DNA of 22,723 bases from Candidatus Methanomarinus sp. HR1 (lineage in GTDB: Archaea; Halobacteriota; Methanosarcinia; Methanosarcinales; Methanocomedenaceae), in contig MZXQ01000052.1 of assembly GCA_002926195.1 (NCBI GenBank), positions 1 to 22,723 of the forward strand, read 5' to 3'. Below, piece by piece: positions 1 to 7,145 of this stretch. Positions within the stretch are counted from its first letter, which is position 1; each line of letters begins with the position of its first letter. The notes beneath the pieces are model-generated. The model ran no database searches and was not told where the DNA came from. It saw only the letters and a program-made list of their open reading frames with translations. Position numbers and translations under genes: made by a program.

Positions 1-2
1 GA

Positions 3-1451
3 ATCAGTCCCGAACAGTCCCTTGAGATTGCAGAGCAACTGTACTTATCAGGATTTATCAGTTATCCGAGAACAGAGACCAACAGGTACGCCGACGATTT
101 TGAGTTTAAGCCAATACTCGTAAGTTTTACCAAAGGAGTGTATGCAGAATATGCACTTTCCATCCTTTCAGGGGAGATTACATCCAAAAACGGAAAAAAG
201 GATGGACATGACCACCCACCCATACACCCGGTACATTATGTATCAAAGACAGATATTGAAAAAGCGATCGCACTGCCGAATGCATGGAAGATCTACGACC
301 TAATAGTCCGCCATTTCCTTGCAAACCTCATGCAACCTGCATTATTTGAGAAGACCCGTCTTGAAATAACAGTAAAGGATGAGATATTCGATTCAACTGG
401 TTCGGTACAAAAGGACGCTGGCTGGCTGCTAGTGTACCCGTTCGAGACGAAAAACGATAAACTCCTACCACTTGTAGAAGAAAGACAGAACGTTGACATA
501 AAGAAGATCACAAATACCAAATCCAGGACATCACCCCCGAAAAAGTTGACCGAAGCCGAACTCCTCACGCTGATGGATAAGCACGGCATTGGCACTAAAG
601 CGACCGCACCCTCACATATCGCCACAAATAAAAAGCGTGGTTATTTTGAGACAAAAGGCAAGTCAGTCTTCATTCTAGAGACAGGTTTTACGCTTATGGA
701 TGCCCTGAACAACTCAGTCCCGATACTTGTCAAACCAGATATACGCGCCCGTATTGAATCACTGATACAGGAAGTGGAAAATGGTGAAAAGGATTTTGAA
801 GCATCGCTTGTTGAGGGCACGACACTGATCAAAAAGATGTACTCGCAACTAACATTAAACAAGAATGAACTTGTATCCCAGCTTGCAGGCACGATCCGGG
901 ATGAAACCGTTGTTGTTGACAAAAAGAACTACGTAGGAGAGTGCCCGAAATGTGGACGGGTGCTTCGGATGATAGCGACAGAAAAAGGGCGATTTGTCGG
1001 ATGTACCGGATACCCGCAGTGCAAGAACACATACTCCCTGCCAAAGGCGGGTGCCTTTAACATTTTGCGGAGCCGCAAGTGCAAAAAGGGTGGTGTTGCC
1101 GTTGCCAGGGTTGGTAATAAATACCACTGGGCAGTGGGTATCGGTCCGTGTTTCAACTGTGATATGGAGAAAGAATGTTTTCCGCCTGAAATTATAGGAG
1201 CGTGCCCGAAATGTGATGGGGACATGTTCCTGATAAACATTACCTCAAAGAACACGCGCTTTCTCGGATGCACTAAACGCTGCGGGCACACTCAGTCATT
1301 GCCAAAGAACGGCCGGCTGACCATACTCAAGAAAGTGTGTGAAAAGTGCGGCTGGCGAATGATACGTGTAAAAGAGCTGGATAAGGATGCACGTGAGTTC
1401 TGCGCAAACAGGGTATGTGCGCAAAATTCAAGGCAGGGAAGCAGAAAGTAG
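3..1451 (+). CDS. topA: DNA topoisomerase IA (archaeal TopA), 3' part, cut by window edge
   Basis: C-terminal 482 codons of a type IA topoisomerase, which relaxes negatively supercoiled DNA by nicking one strand through a 5'-phosphotyrosyl link. The frame is open from base 3 with no start, so the N-terminal Toprim domain lies outside the window. The codon at 63-65 is the Tyr of the ISYPRTETNRY motif, the family's active-site tyrosine. The HGIGTKATAPSHI stretch further on is the usual H-G-I-G-T motif following the active-site region. The tail carries C4 zinc-ribbon segments: CPKC...C...C at about 942-1022, a more irregular Cys group to about 1190, CPKC...CTKRC at about 1203-1282, and CEKC...CANRVC at about 1339-1418. 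A GTG at 138 is internal, not a start. Family assignment is secure; the symbol follows archaeal usage. Confidence 0.93.
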   Translation: MSPEQSLEIAEQLYLSGFISYPRTETNRYADDFEFKPILVSFTKGVYAEYALSILSGEITSKNGKKDGHDHPPIHPVHYVSKTDIEKAIALPNAWKIYDLIVRHFLANLMQPALFEKTRLEITVKDEIFDSTGSVQKDAGWLLVYPFETKNDKLLPLVEERQNVDIKKITNTKSRTSPPKKLTEAELLTLMDKHGIGTKATAPSHIATNKKRGYFETKGKSVFILETGFTLMDALNNSVPILVKPDIRARIESLIQEVENGEKDFEASLVEGTTLIKKMYSQLTLNKNELVSQLAGTIRDETVVVDKKNYVGECPKCGRVLRMIATEKGRFVGCTGYPQCKNTYSLPKAGAFNILRSRKCKKGGVAVARVGNKYHWAVGIGPCFNCDMEKECFPPEIIGACPKCDGDMFLINITSKNTRFLGCTKRCGHTQSLPKNGRLTILKKVCEKCGWRMIRVKELDKDAREFCANRVCAQNSRQGSRK

Positions 1452-1503
1452 TATTGATGACGTTTATTATACAAAATCATATCTGTTTTTTGTAACTTTC
1501 TGC

Positions 1504-1561
1504 CACAGAGAGCACAGAGATGCCTTTTCCGCTTCAAACTCCTCTCTCTGTGCTCTCTGTG
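1504..1561. repeat. 17-bp perfect inverted repeat with 24-nt loop (CACAGAGAGCACAGAG type)
   Basis: Arms at 1504-1520 and 1545-1561 are perfect reverse complements, and the flanks nearly extend the match (CC at the left, TGG at the right). The arms are built from CACAGAG units. Palindromes of this CACAGAG composition are, as I recall, dispersed between genes in many environmental bacterial and archaeal genomes. It sits 50 bases after the topoisomerase stop, so it could also act as a 3' hairpin for that transcript. The arms are seen directly; membership of a dispersed family is inferred. Confidence 0.8.
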
Positions 1562-1600
1562 TGGATCATTTGGGAGTTTAGAAAATAGAAACTCGAAGGA

Positions 1601-1628
1601 TATATATATTTGTAAGATCAATCTTACA
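1601..1628 (+). promoter_or_regulatory. Promoter and operator of the toxin-antitoxin pair
   Basis: A TATA-like run (TATATATATT, 1601-1610) is followed directly by an 18-bp palindrome, TGTAAGAT-CA-ATCTTACA (1611-1628). With archaeal spacing of about 25 bases from the TATA centre, transcription would start near 1630, leaving little or no leader before the antitoxin. A palindrome between TATA box and start site is where an autorepressing antitoxin would bind. The palindrome is exact; repressor binding is inferred from how AbrB/MazE antitoxins usually work. Confidence 0.65.
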
Positions 1629-1639
1629 TAGTGATTAAT

Positions 1640-1909
1640 ATGATTGATATCGCAATAACAAGACTCAGTTCAAAAGGGCAGATAGTAATTCCTTCAGAAA
1701 TGAGAACTAATTTCAATAAAGGGGAAAAACTTGTTATAATCAAGAACGAAGGACAATTAATCCTAAAAAAAGCAAGCGATTTTAATAAAAATTTTGAAGA
1801 GGATCTTACTTTTGCTAAAAGAACAGAAGATGCATTAAATAAATATGAAAAAGGGCTTTATAAAGAAATGGATGGTAAAAGATTTACTGACGAAATTGAA
1901 AAATGGTAA
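1640..1909 (+). CDS. AbrB/MazE-type antitoxin (SpoVT-AbrB domain)
   Basis: An 89-residue protein beginning MIDIAITRLSSKGQIVIPSEMR, the swapped-hairpin AbrB signature (SSKGQIVIPSEMR), followed by an acidic/basic C-terminal tail of the kind that wraps a toxin. The N-terminal domain should bind the palindrome at 1611-1628 and the tail should neutralise the downstream RelE-like protein. I prefer the ATG at 1640; an in-frame GTG at 1631 would add three residues. No Shine-Dalgarno sequence is evident, which fits a leaderless transcript. The stop overlaps the toxin start (ATGGTAA), so the two are translationally coupled. Confidence 0.85.
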   Translation: MIDIAITRLSSKGQIVIPSEMRTNFNKGEKLVIIKNEGQLILKKASDFNKNFEEDLTFAKRTEDALNKYEKGLYKEMDGKRFTDEIEKW

Positions 1910-2151
1910 TTATTGCTTATGTTCCTTCATTTGAAAAGAAGGTTCGGAAGATTAATGATCAGTTATTGAAAATTAAAATCAAAAAGAAAATCCTTAAAAT
2001 TATCGACTCGCCAGAAATTGGCAAACCTATGAGATACAGTAGAAAAGGTATCAGGGAAGTTTATGTTCCACCATTTAGGTTATCATATTTATATATAAAA
2101 AATGATGAAAAAATAGTTTTTTTAGATTTATATCATAAAGATGAACAATAG
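1903..2151 (+). CDS. RelE/ParE-family toxin
   Basis: An 82-residue basic protein. Its core (RKGIREVYVPPFRLSYLYIKN, then IVFLDLYHKDEQ) matches the RelE/ParE fold: a G-x-R-E strand, a P-x-R-L-x-Y strand and a terminal hydrophobic strand ending in H-K-D. RelE proteins cut mRNA on the ribosome while ParE relatives poison gyrase; sequence alone does not decide here. The start overlaps the antitoxin stop by seven bases. Pairing a RelE-type toxin with an AbrB-type antitoxin is a mixed combination. Both genes are AT-rich compared with topA, which suggests an acquired cassette. Confidence 0.82.
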   Translation: MVIIAYVPSFEKKVRKINDQLLKIKIKKKILKIIDSPEIGKPMRYSRKGIREVYVPPFRLSYLYIKNDEKIVFLDLYHKDEQ

Positions 2152-2477
2152 TTTTTTTAAAAAGTGATGCGTGTCTAATACTACAATTCAAAGTTGCTTT
2201 TAGCGAAGAAACACCCGTCTACTTCACCTTCGTTCACACATACTTCATAAAACGACCTTCAATCCGTGGATGCCTTGGAATTTATTCCGATGATCGAAAA
2301 TGCTCACTCCGTTCACATTAACTTCGGAATTATTAATATACTCTATAAAAATGTTAGTTTATTCTGTTTCATTCTAAATTAATTAGGGTATAATATTTCA
2401 TAACCTAATCATCTATAAACATATACCTTATTAAAGGTAAAATTGTGAAAATATAAAAAAAAATAGTGGAGATTTCT
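2152..2477. other. AT-rich intergenic stretch with one hairpin
   Basis: About 325 bases with no credible coding frame. The only structure I see is an inverted repeat, ATTAGGGTAT (2382-2391) against ATAACCTAAT (2400-2409), with nine of ten positions paired around an 8-base loop. It could be a terminator for the toxin transcript or a site upstream of the next small gene. Confidence 0.5.
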
Positions 2478-2663
2478 ATGAAAGATAAAAATGGCAATAA
2501 AATAATGATTGGAGACAGGTTAAAAATCCTTTGGACAAAGAACAATAGAGAATATGTAGGAAATGTAATTGGAATTAAAGGAAAGATCGTATTATTATCA
2601 GTGAAGAATTATATGGTATACGTGAATAATCCAAATAAGTTACTTAAAACATCAATATCATAA
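2478..2663 (+). CDS. Small protein of unknown function, possible SH3-like barrel
   Basis: 61 residues from the ATG at 2478, preceded by GTGGAG (2466-2471) whose GGAG lies 6 bases from the start. The GTG at 2466 is therefore probably part of the ribosome binding site. The opening pattern (K-D-K-N-G-N-K-I-M-I-G-D-R-L-K-I) followed by alternating beta-like segments (YVGNVIGIKGKIVLLSV) resembles small KOW/SH3-like barrels in phage and archaeal hypothetical proteins. I do not recognise the family and assign no function. No membrane segment or signal. Followed by a T-rich stretch. Confidence 0.6.
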   Translation: MKDKNGNKIMIGDRLKILWTKNNREYVGNVIGIKGKIVLLSVKNYMVYVNNPNKLLKTSIS

Positions 2664-2692
2664 CTAAAAACAAAATCCTCCCTTCTATCGAA

Positions 2693-2710
2693 TTTTCTTT
2701 TTTTAATTTT
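2693..2710 (+). terminator. T-rich terminator after the small gene
   Basis: A run of almost unbroken T (TTTTCTTTTTTTAATTTT), 30 bases after the stop of the 61-residue gene. This matches the oligo-T terminators used by archaeal RNA polymerase. No strong hairpin precedes it. Confidence 0.45.
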
Positions 2711-2868
2711 CTGATGATAGCTTATGCTATGTATCGTTAGGTTTTCTATACCAAACCGAATTTTATTAGAGATGGGAGAAGTGTATCAAGCAAGTTTTGT
2801 AATGCCAGGTATACATATCAGTAAAGACTATAGTTTTTCCAAAACCTGCATAGCGTGGCTTTTATTTA

Positions 2869-4206
2869 TTACCGTCTGCTGTAATCCTTGCACGTATTCA
2901 CAAACCTTTCCATAGACGTTGAACCAGGATGGCTGTGCATATAAGCGGCTAAGGTATTGTATGTGATCAGACCATCTTTTCCATCCTGAATGCCTTTACC
3001 TCTTTGCATCTCATATGCAAACCGTACATCATGCTCACATTCGGTTACAGAATAATGAAACTCATGTCCCCTCATTATCTGGCCTTTTGATGATAATGGG
3101 TTATTGGAAATAACTTTGGCGCTGGTATATCCAAGAGCCTGCAGCCGCCCTACCATCCTGGACCCTGCATCCAGTACTCCTGCCATTTTATATGTTTTTC
3201 CTTCTACTTCAAGATACTTACCCAGATACATTAGACCACCGCACTCTGCATATATAGGCATTCCATCCAGGGCAGCCTTTCTTATATCATTAATTGCCCC
3301 TGAGGATGAAAGTTCGACAGGGAATAGTTCCGGATACCCTCCACCCAGGATCAATCCATCAACATCAGGTAATGTATCTGATAAGGGACTAAAAAGGATT
3401 ACCTTATCACACAGATTGCGTAATTCCTCAAGCATATCATGATAATAAAAACAAAAAGCAGCATCCATTGCTACACCAATAGTAACATCATGCTTATTAA
3501 TATCATCTGCTGGCATATCTATCTGAAAATCAGCTATTGAGGATATCTGCAGCAATGTTTCAAGGTCCATATTAGCATCTACAAAATCAGCCAGTTTATT
3601 ATAATCCGTTACGTGCTCATGAGCCATATGAAGTCCCAGATGCCTGGAAGGCAGTGATAGTCCCTCATTAGAGGGAAATGACCCTATCACAGGTATATCC
3701 AAACCAGCACTTTTTAGCCCATCTTCAACCAGTTGACGGTGGCGGGGACTGCCAACCATGTTCAAAATAAGTCCTTTGATATTAACATCCGGATCCAACA
3801 TTTGATAGCCCTTCACAACAGCTGCTGCACTGCGGGACATACCATGTACATTAATAATTAACACCACTGGTACGCCTAATGTCTTGGCTACATGGGCACT
3901 GCTGGCAATTTCCGTAGCTTCCATGCCGTCATACAATCCCATTACTCCTTCGATTATTGAAATATCCGAACTCTGGCCTTTCATGAATGTTTTGCGAACT
4001 CCTTCGATACCCATTATATATGTGTCCAGGTTCCTGGATGGTTTATTACTGATTGCACTGTGGTGTGATGTGTCAATATAATCCGGACCTACTTTATAAG
4101 GCGCAACAGACAATCCTCTGCGTGTCAATGCAGCCATTAATCCCAGTGATATTGTAGTTTTACCAACCCCACTATGCGTTCCTGTGATCATTACGGCTTT
4201 TGTCAT
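2869..4206 (-). CDS. cbiA/cfbB: Cobyrinate / Ni-sirohydrochlorin a,c-diamide synthase (CbiA/CfbB family)
   Basis: A 445-residue ATP- and glutamine-dependent amidase that converts the a- and c-side-chain carboxylates of a tetrapyrrole to amides. N-terminal domain: P-loop GTHSGVGKTT at residues 9-18, then YKVGPDYID (37-45) and IEGVMGLYDG (85-94), all family hallmarks. C-terminal glutaminase domain: nucleophile Cys322 in YAECGGLMYLG, with the histidine pair MHSHPGS near 423-429. Length is typical. CbiA acts on cobyrinate in B12 synthesis; CfbB acts on Ni-sirohydrochlorin in coenzyme F430 synthesis. The two are close paralogues and I cannot separate them here; the gene is not beside other cfb or cbi genes. 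AGAGG lies 6 bases before the ATG, with TATA-like DNA at about 4244-4266. Confidence 0.9.
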   Translation of the reverse strand: MTKAVMITGTHSGVGKTTISLGLMAALTRRGLSVAPYKVGPDYIDTSHHSAISNKPSRNLDTYIMGIEGVRKTFMKGQSSDISIIEGVMGLYDGMEATEIASSAHVAKTLGVPVVLIINVHGMSRSAAAVVKGYQMLDPDVNIKGLILNMVGSPRHRQLVEDGLKSAGLDIPVIGSFPSNEGLSLPSRHLGLHMAHEHVTDYNKLADFVDANMDLETLLQISSIADFQIDMPADDINKHDVTIGVAMDAAFCFYYHDMLEELRNLCDKVILFSPLSDTLPDVDGLILGGGYPELFPVELSSSGAINDIRKAALDGMPIYAECGGLMYLGKYLEVEGKTYKMAGVLDAGSRMVGRLQALGYTSAKVISNNPLSSKGQIMRGHEFHYSVTECEHDVRFAYEMQRGKGIQDGKDGLITYNTLAAYMHSHPGSTSMERFVNTCKDYSRR

Positions 4207-4475
4207 AATATACCTCTTTTAAGTGCTGTATTAACCTATATGGAAATATATACTTTAATATATAGGCTAAAAAATTGATGGGAACCATTAAATTAGAAAC
4301 GCCCATCGCGATTTTGGTATAATTTCTTCAATATTATAAATATATTATCCAAAAAGGTTATTAAGTTATAAAAGAAATAAACATAGAGGGTAGTGAAAAG
4401 GGGGTTTTACTTATCGAGCTTAATATTAATACATTAGATAATAAATTAGTAACTTCCGGAGTATCGGGTCTGGAT

Positions 4476-5177
4476 ATGCAGATGGGAGGAGGGATACCAG
4501 CAGGTACAATCTTGCTTCTAATTGCTGATTCGGGAGCTGGTGCTGAGATATTTACCAAACAGTTCATGTATGGTGGACTTAAGAATGGAGAAGAAGCGTT
4601 CTATTTTTCTTCAGACCACTCCATTCCTGAGATCAGATCTGATATGGATCAATTCGGATGGAATGTTGATACATATGAACGAGAAGGTAAAGTTGAATTC
4701 ATTGACGCTTATACACCTAGATTTATGAATCTTCTTCCTATGGAACTAAAAAGTAAAATATCTGCCAGAGAATTCTTAAAACAAGGATTTGATCCTTTCA
4801 ATCAGTTAAAAACCACTATATGCCAGCCTCGTGATTCTAAGTATAGAGGAATTATTGATTCTATTTCATATTTCCTCAGGGCATATGATATGAACAGTGT
4901 GATCGAAGTGATCGAATTAATGTCAAGTATCAGCAAACTTACTGGTAGTATACATCTTATTCCTATCGGGGCAGGACTACATGATGATATCACACTAAAT
5001 ACTATGAAATATTTAGCAGATGGTGTAATTGAATTCTATGTTAAAGAAAGGGGATCCATGATTGAGAGAGGTATGGTTATCAGGAAGATGCGTGGACTTA
5101 TAGTTCCGAATAAATCCATAAATTTTGAGATTACTAATGGCGGGATTGAACTGGAGACTACCTCAAGAGTGCTGTAG
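4476..5177 (+). CDS. RecA/KaiC-like (RAD55-type) protein with a degenerate Walker A; true start probably upstream
   Basis: At least 233 residues of a RecA-fold protein of the archaeal RAD55/KaiC-like group. The frame reads V-T-S-G-V-S-G-L-D-M-Q-M-G-G-G-I-P-A-G, the usual lead-in to the P-loop, but the expected G-x-x-x-x-G-K-T is ADSGAGAEIF, so the nucleotide-gripping Lys and Thr are Ala and Glu. ATP hydrolysis is unlikely; a structural or sensory role is possible. The first in-frame ATG (4476) cuts through the conserved segment. The frame is open back to 4365 but has no ATG, GTG or TTG there, so either an unusual start is used (for example ATC at 4413 after AAGGGGG) or a base is missing in the G run at 4400-4404. 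The 3' end overlaps tsr3 by 20 bases, tail to tail. Confidence 0.75.
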   Translation: MQMGGGIPAGTILLLIADSGAGAEIFTKQFMYGGLKNGEEAFYFSSDHSIPEIRSDMDQFGWNVDTYEREGKVEFIDAYTPRFMNLLPMELKSKISAREFLKQGFDPFNQLKTTICQPRDSKYRGIIDSISYFLRAYDMNSVIEVIELMSSISKLTGSIHLIPIGAGLHDDITLNTMKYLADGVIEFYVKERGSMIERGMVIRKMRGLIVPNKSINFEITNGGIELETTSRVL

Positions 5178-5700
5178 GCATGAACTCTGTCTGTATGCTC
5201 ACAATTTCTTTACTATTCTTTGCAGCAGCATAGGCTTCAAGAGGTTCATGATTCAACTCAAGAAATGTATGTCCCCATTTAAACTTGTTTAGTATCTCTC
5301 TGGCTTGTTCTATAGATCCCAGGATATATAATGCCGCTGCAAAAGCTTCTACTGTCCCCAATTTAAAAGGCTTTCCATAATTTACCGGGTTTGCAGCCAC
5401 CAGATATGGCAGTGCCCTGTGTTTAAATTTTAATTTTTTTAAAACCGGAAATGTCCGTTCAACCTCCTTCCAGGAGCAATCCAGTACTACAATGCCGTTT
5501 TTATTATTATCGAGAGGGGATAGTGCTAGTTTTGAAAAGGGATCCAGGAATATTGCACCTTTTGGGAGTTTGCCTGGTTTGCTGTGCAGGTAGGCTAACC
5601 CGAACCTGGCTAATTTTTTACCAGTACATTTCTTAGGATCACATTGATTGGCATGGTAAAGATGAAGTGGGACGCGCTTAGAGGGATATGACATCATCAT
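5158..5700 (-). CDS. tsr3: Tsr3, 16S rRNA aminocarboxypropyltransferase (DUF367)
   Basis: A 180-residue protein of the Tsr3 family, which transfers the 3-amino-3-carboxypropyl group of S-adenosylmethionine to a hypermodified pyrimidine of small-subunit rRNA near the decoding site. Visible hallmarks are H-A-N-Q-C-D-P-K-K-C-T-G-K-K-L near the N terminus, the LDCSW motif, R-A-L-P-Y-L-V-A-A-N-P-V-N-Y-G, then K-L-G-T-V-E-A-F-A-A-A-L, and FKWGHTFLELN near the end. Length fits archaeal members. Three consecutive ATGs (5700, 5697, 5694) leave the exact start open; there is no strong ribosome binding site. It converges on the RecA-like gene with a 20-base overlap. Confidence 0.92.
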   Translation of the reverse strand: MMMSYPSKRVPLHLYHANQCDPKKCTGKKLARFGLAYLHSKPGKLPKGAIFLDPFSKLALSPLDNNKNGIVVLDCSWKEVERTFPVLKKLKFKHRALPYLVAANPVNYGKPFKLGTVEAFAAALYILGSIEQAREILNKFKWGHTFLELNHEPLEAYAAAKNSKEIVSIQTEFMPTALLR

Positions 5701-5867
5701 TCATCTGTCTGTATGGCTCAACTAGTGATAAACTATGTATACTATAGTGTTGATCATCCTTATTATGATGATGACCAACGTCATAACAAAGAACAAATAT
5801 TGATAAGACAGGTTATAACAAATATTATAAATAATATCAAATCATAGACGCTTGATTGCGATATACT

Positions 5868-7145
5868 ATGATCTTTAAAGACCTTAATAAGCTTACTATT
5901 AACGAATCAAAACACCTGTTCCATAGAATGAGTGAAATACAGGATGTTACAGATACAGTCTCCCGGATACTGGAAGATGTAAAGTCCCTGGGTGATACTG
6001 CACTTTACAATTATACCAGGCAGTTTGATGATGTGGATATTCACGATATTGAAGTCGATCATGATACTGTCACAAGGTCTTTAGAAATTATAGATCCGAC
6101 AATTATTGAACATCTCACTGCAGCAGCAAAAAACATCAGAACCTTCCATTTGGCACAGATGAATAAACCACAGTGGTTCATGGATATTTCACCTGGTATT
6201 ACGGTAGGGCAGAAGATCACACCACTGGAAGCTGTAGGTGCCTATGTACCTGGCGGCAGGGCAGCATATCCGTCCACTGCATTGATGACAGTTATACCGG
6301 CAAAAGTTGCAGGTGTAAAGAAAGTGATCGTTTGTACTCCTCCCGGACCGGATGGAGTGAACCCGCTAACTTTAGCTGCAGCGCATATTGCAGGAGCTGA
6401 TCATATCTATCAGGTAGGAGGAGTTCAGGCTGTGGGTGCAATGGCATATGGGACCGGGAGTATTTGTGCAGTAGACAAGATCGTAGGACCCGGAAATATA
6501 TATGTCACAGCTGCTAAGATGATGGTAAGAGACTGTTGTGAGATCGATTTTCCAGCTGGACCCAGTGAAGTACTGATCATTGCTGATGATTCGGCTGATC
6601 CTGATCTGATTGCTGCTGATATGGTGGCACAGGCTGAACATGATCCGAATGCAGTATCAGTCCTGGTGACTACATCTAAGGATATTGCACTTAAGGTCAA
6701 GGACAGTATATCAAAACAATCTGCTATTGCACTCAGAAAGGATATTATTAATAAATCAATGGATAATGCTGCTGTACTGATTGCAATTTCACTTGATGAA
6801 TGTATTGAATTTTCCAACAGGTTTGCACCTGAACATCTGGAGATCATCACAGAAAACGATATGCAGGTGCTGGAAAGTATTACCAACGCAGGTTCAATAT
6901 TCCTTGGGCAATACACTCCGGTTTCTGCAGGGGATTATGCTTCCGGTACTAACCATGTGCTGCCTACTGCCGGATATGGCAGGATATATTCAGGGCTCAA
7001 TGTAGAGCATTTTATTAAAAGGACGAGTATTCAGAAGATCAGTAGACAGGGACTTGAGACTCTGTCTGATACTATAATATCCCTTGCAGAGGCTGAAGGG
7101 TTAAGTGCACATGCTGAGGCTGTAAGAAAGCGGTTGATCTTATGA
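5868..7145 (+). CDS. hisD: Histidinol dehydrogenase
   Basis: A 425-residue zinc enzyme catalysing the last two steps of histidine synthesis, oxidising L-histidinol to L-histidine with two NAD. Signature segments are GAYVPGGRAAYPS, the VGPGN loop, IDFPAGPSEVL, AEHDPNAVS and FAPEHLEI. Residues matching the catalytic and metal set are all present: Gln255 and His258 (MVAQAEHD), Glu322-His323 (PEH), Asp356 (SAGDYASGTNH) and His381 (NVEHF). The ATG at 5868 gives the usual M-x-F-K-D-L opening; a TTG at 5856 would add four residues. No ribosome binding site is seen. The AT-rich run at 5822-5834 is a candidate TATA box, which would leave a very short leader. The stop overlaps the next start (ATGA). 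Confidence 0.97.
   Translation: MIFKDLNKLTINESKHLFHRMSEIQDVTDTVSRILEDVKSLGDTALYNYTRQFDDVDIHDIEVDHDTVTRSLEIIDPTIIEHLTAAAKNIRTFHLAQMNKPQWFMDISPGITVGQKITPLEAVGAYVPGGRAAYPSTALMTVIPAKVAGVKKVIVCTPPGPDGVNPLTLAAAHIAGADHIYQVGGVQAVGAMAYGTGSICAVDKIVGPGNIYVTAAKMMVRDCCEIDFPAGPSEVLIIADDSADPDLIAADMVAQAEHDPNAVSVLVTTSKDIALKVKDSISKQSAIALRKDIINKSMDNAAVLIAISLDECIEFSNRFAPEHLEIITENDMQVLESITNAGSIFLGQYTPVSAGDYASGTNHVLPTAGYGRIYSGLNVEHFIKRTSIQKISRQGLETLSDTIISLAEAEGLSAHAEAVRKRLIL

Noticed and set aside
994..1197. Open frames inside the topA zinc-ribbon region on both strands
   Set aside because: They are out-of-frame shadows of topA; their Cys-poor, Arg/Ser-rich translations have no recognisable motifs.
2152..2477. 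CRISPR array or tRNA gene in the AT-rich gap
   Set aside because: No regularly spaced repeats and no cloverleaf-compatible arms with a T-loop GTTCRA pattern were found by eye.
2724..2915. A 63-codon plus-strand frame between the small gene and cbiA/cfbB
   Set aside because: It runs antisense into the 3' end of cbiA/cfbB, lacks a ribosome binding site and shows no family pattern.
5749..5779. Imperfect hairpin GTTG-ATCATC / GATGAT-GAC-CAAC between tsr3 and hisD
   Set aside because: The stem is short with a 3-base bulge and AT-rich surroundings; it is not distinguishable from chance, and no known riboswitch or T-box pattern is present.
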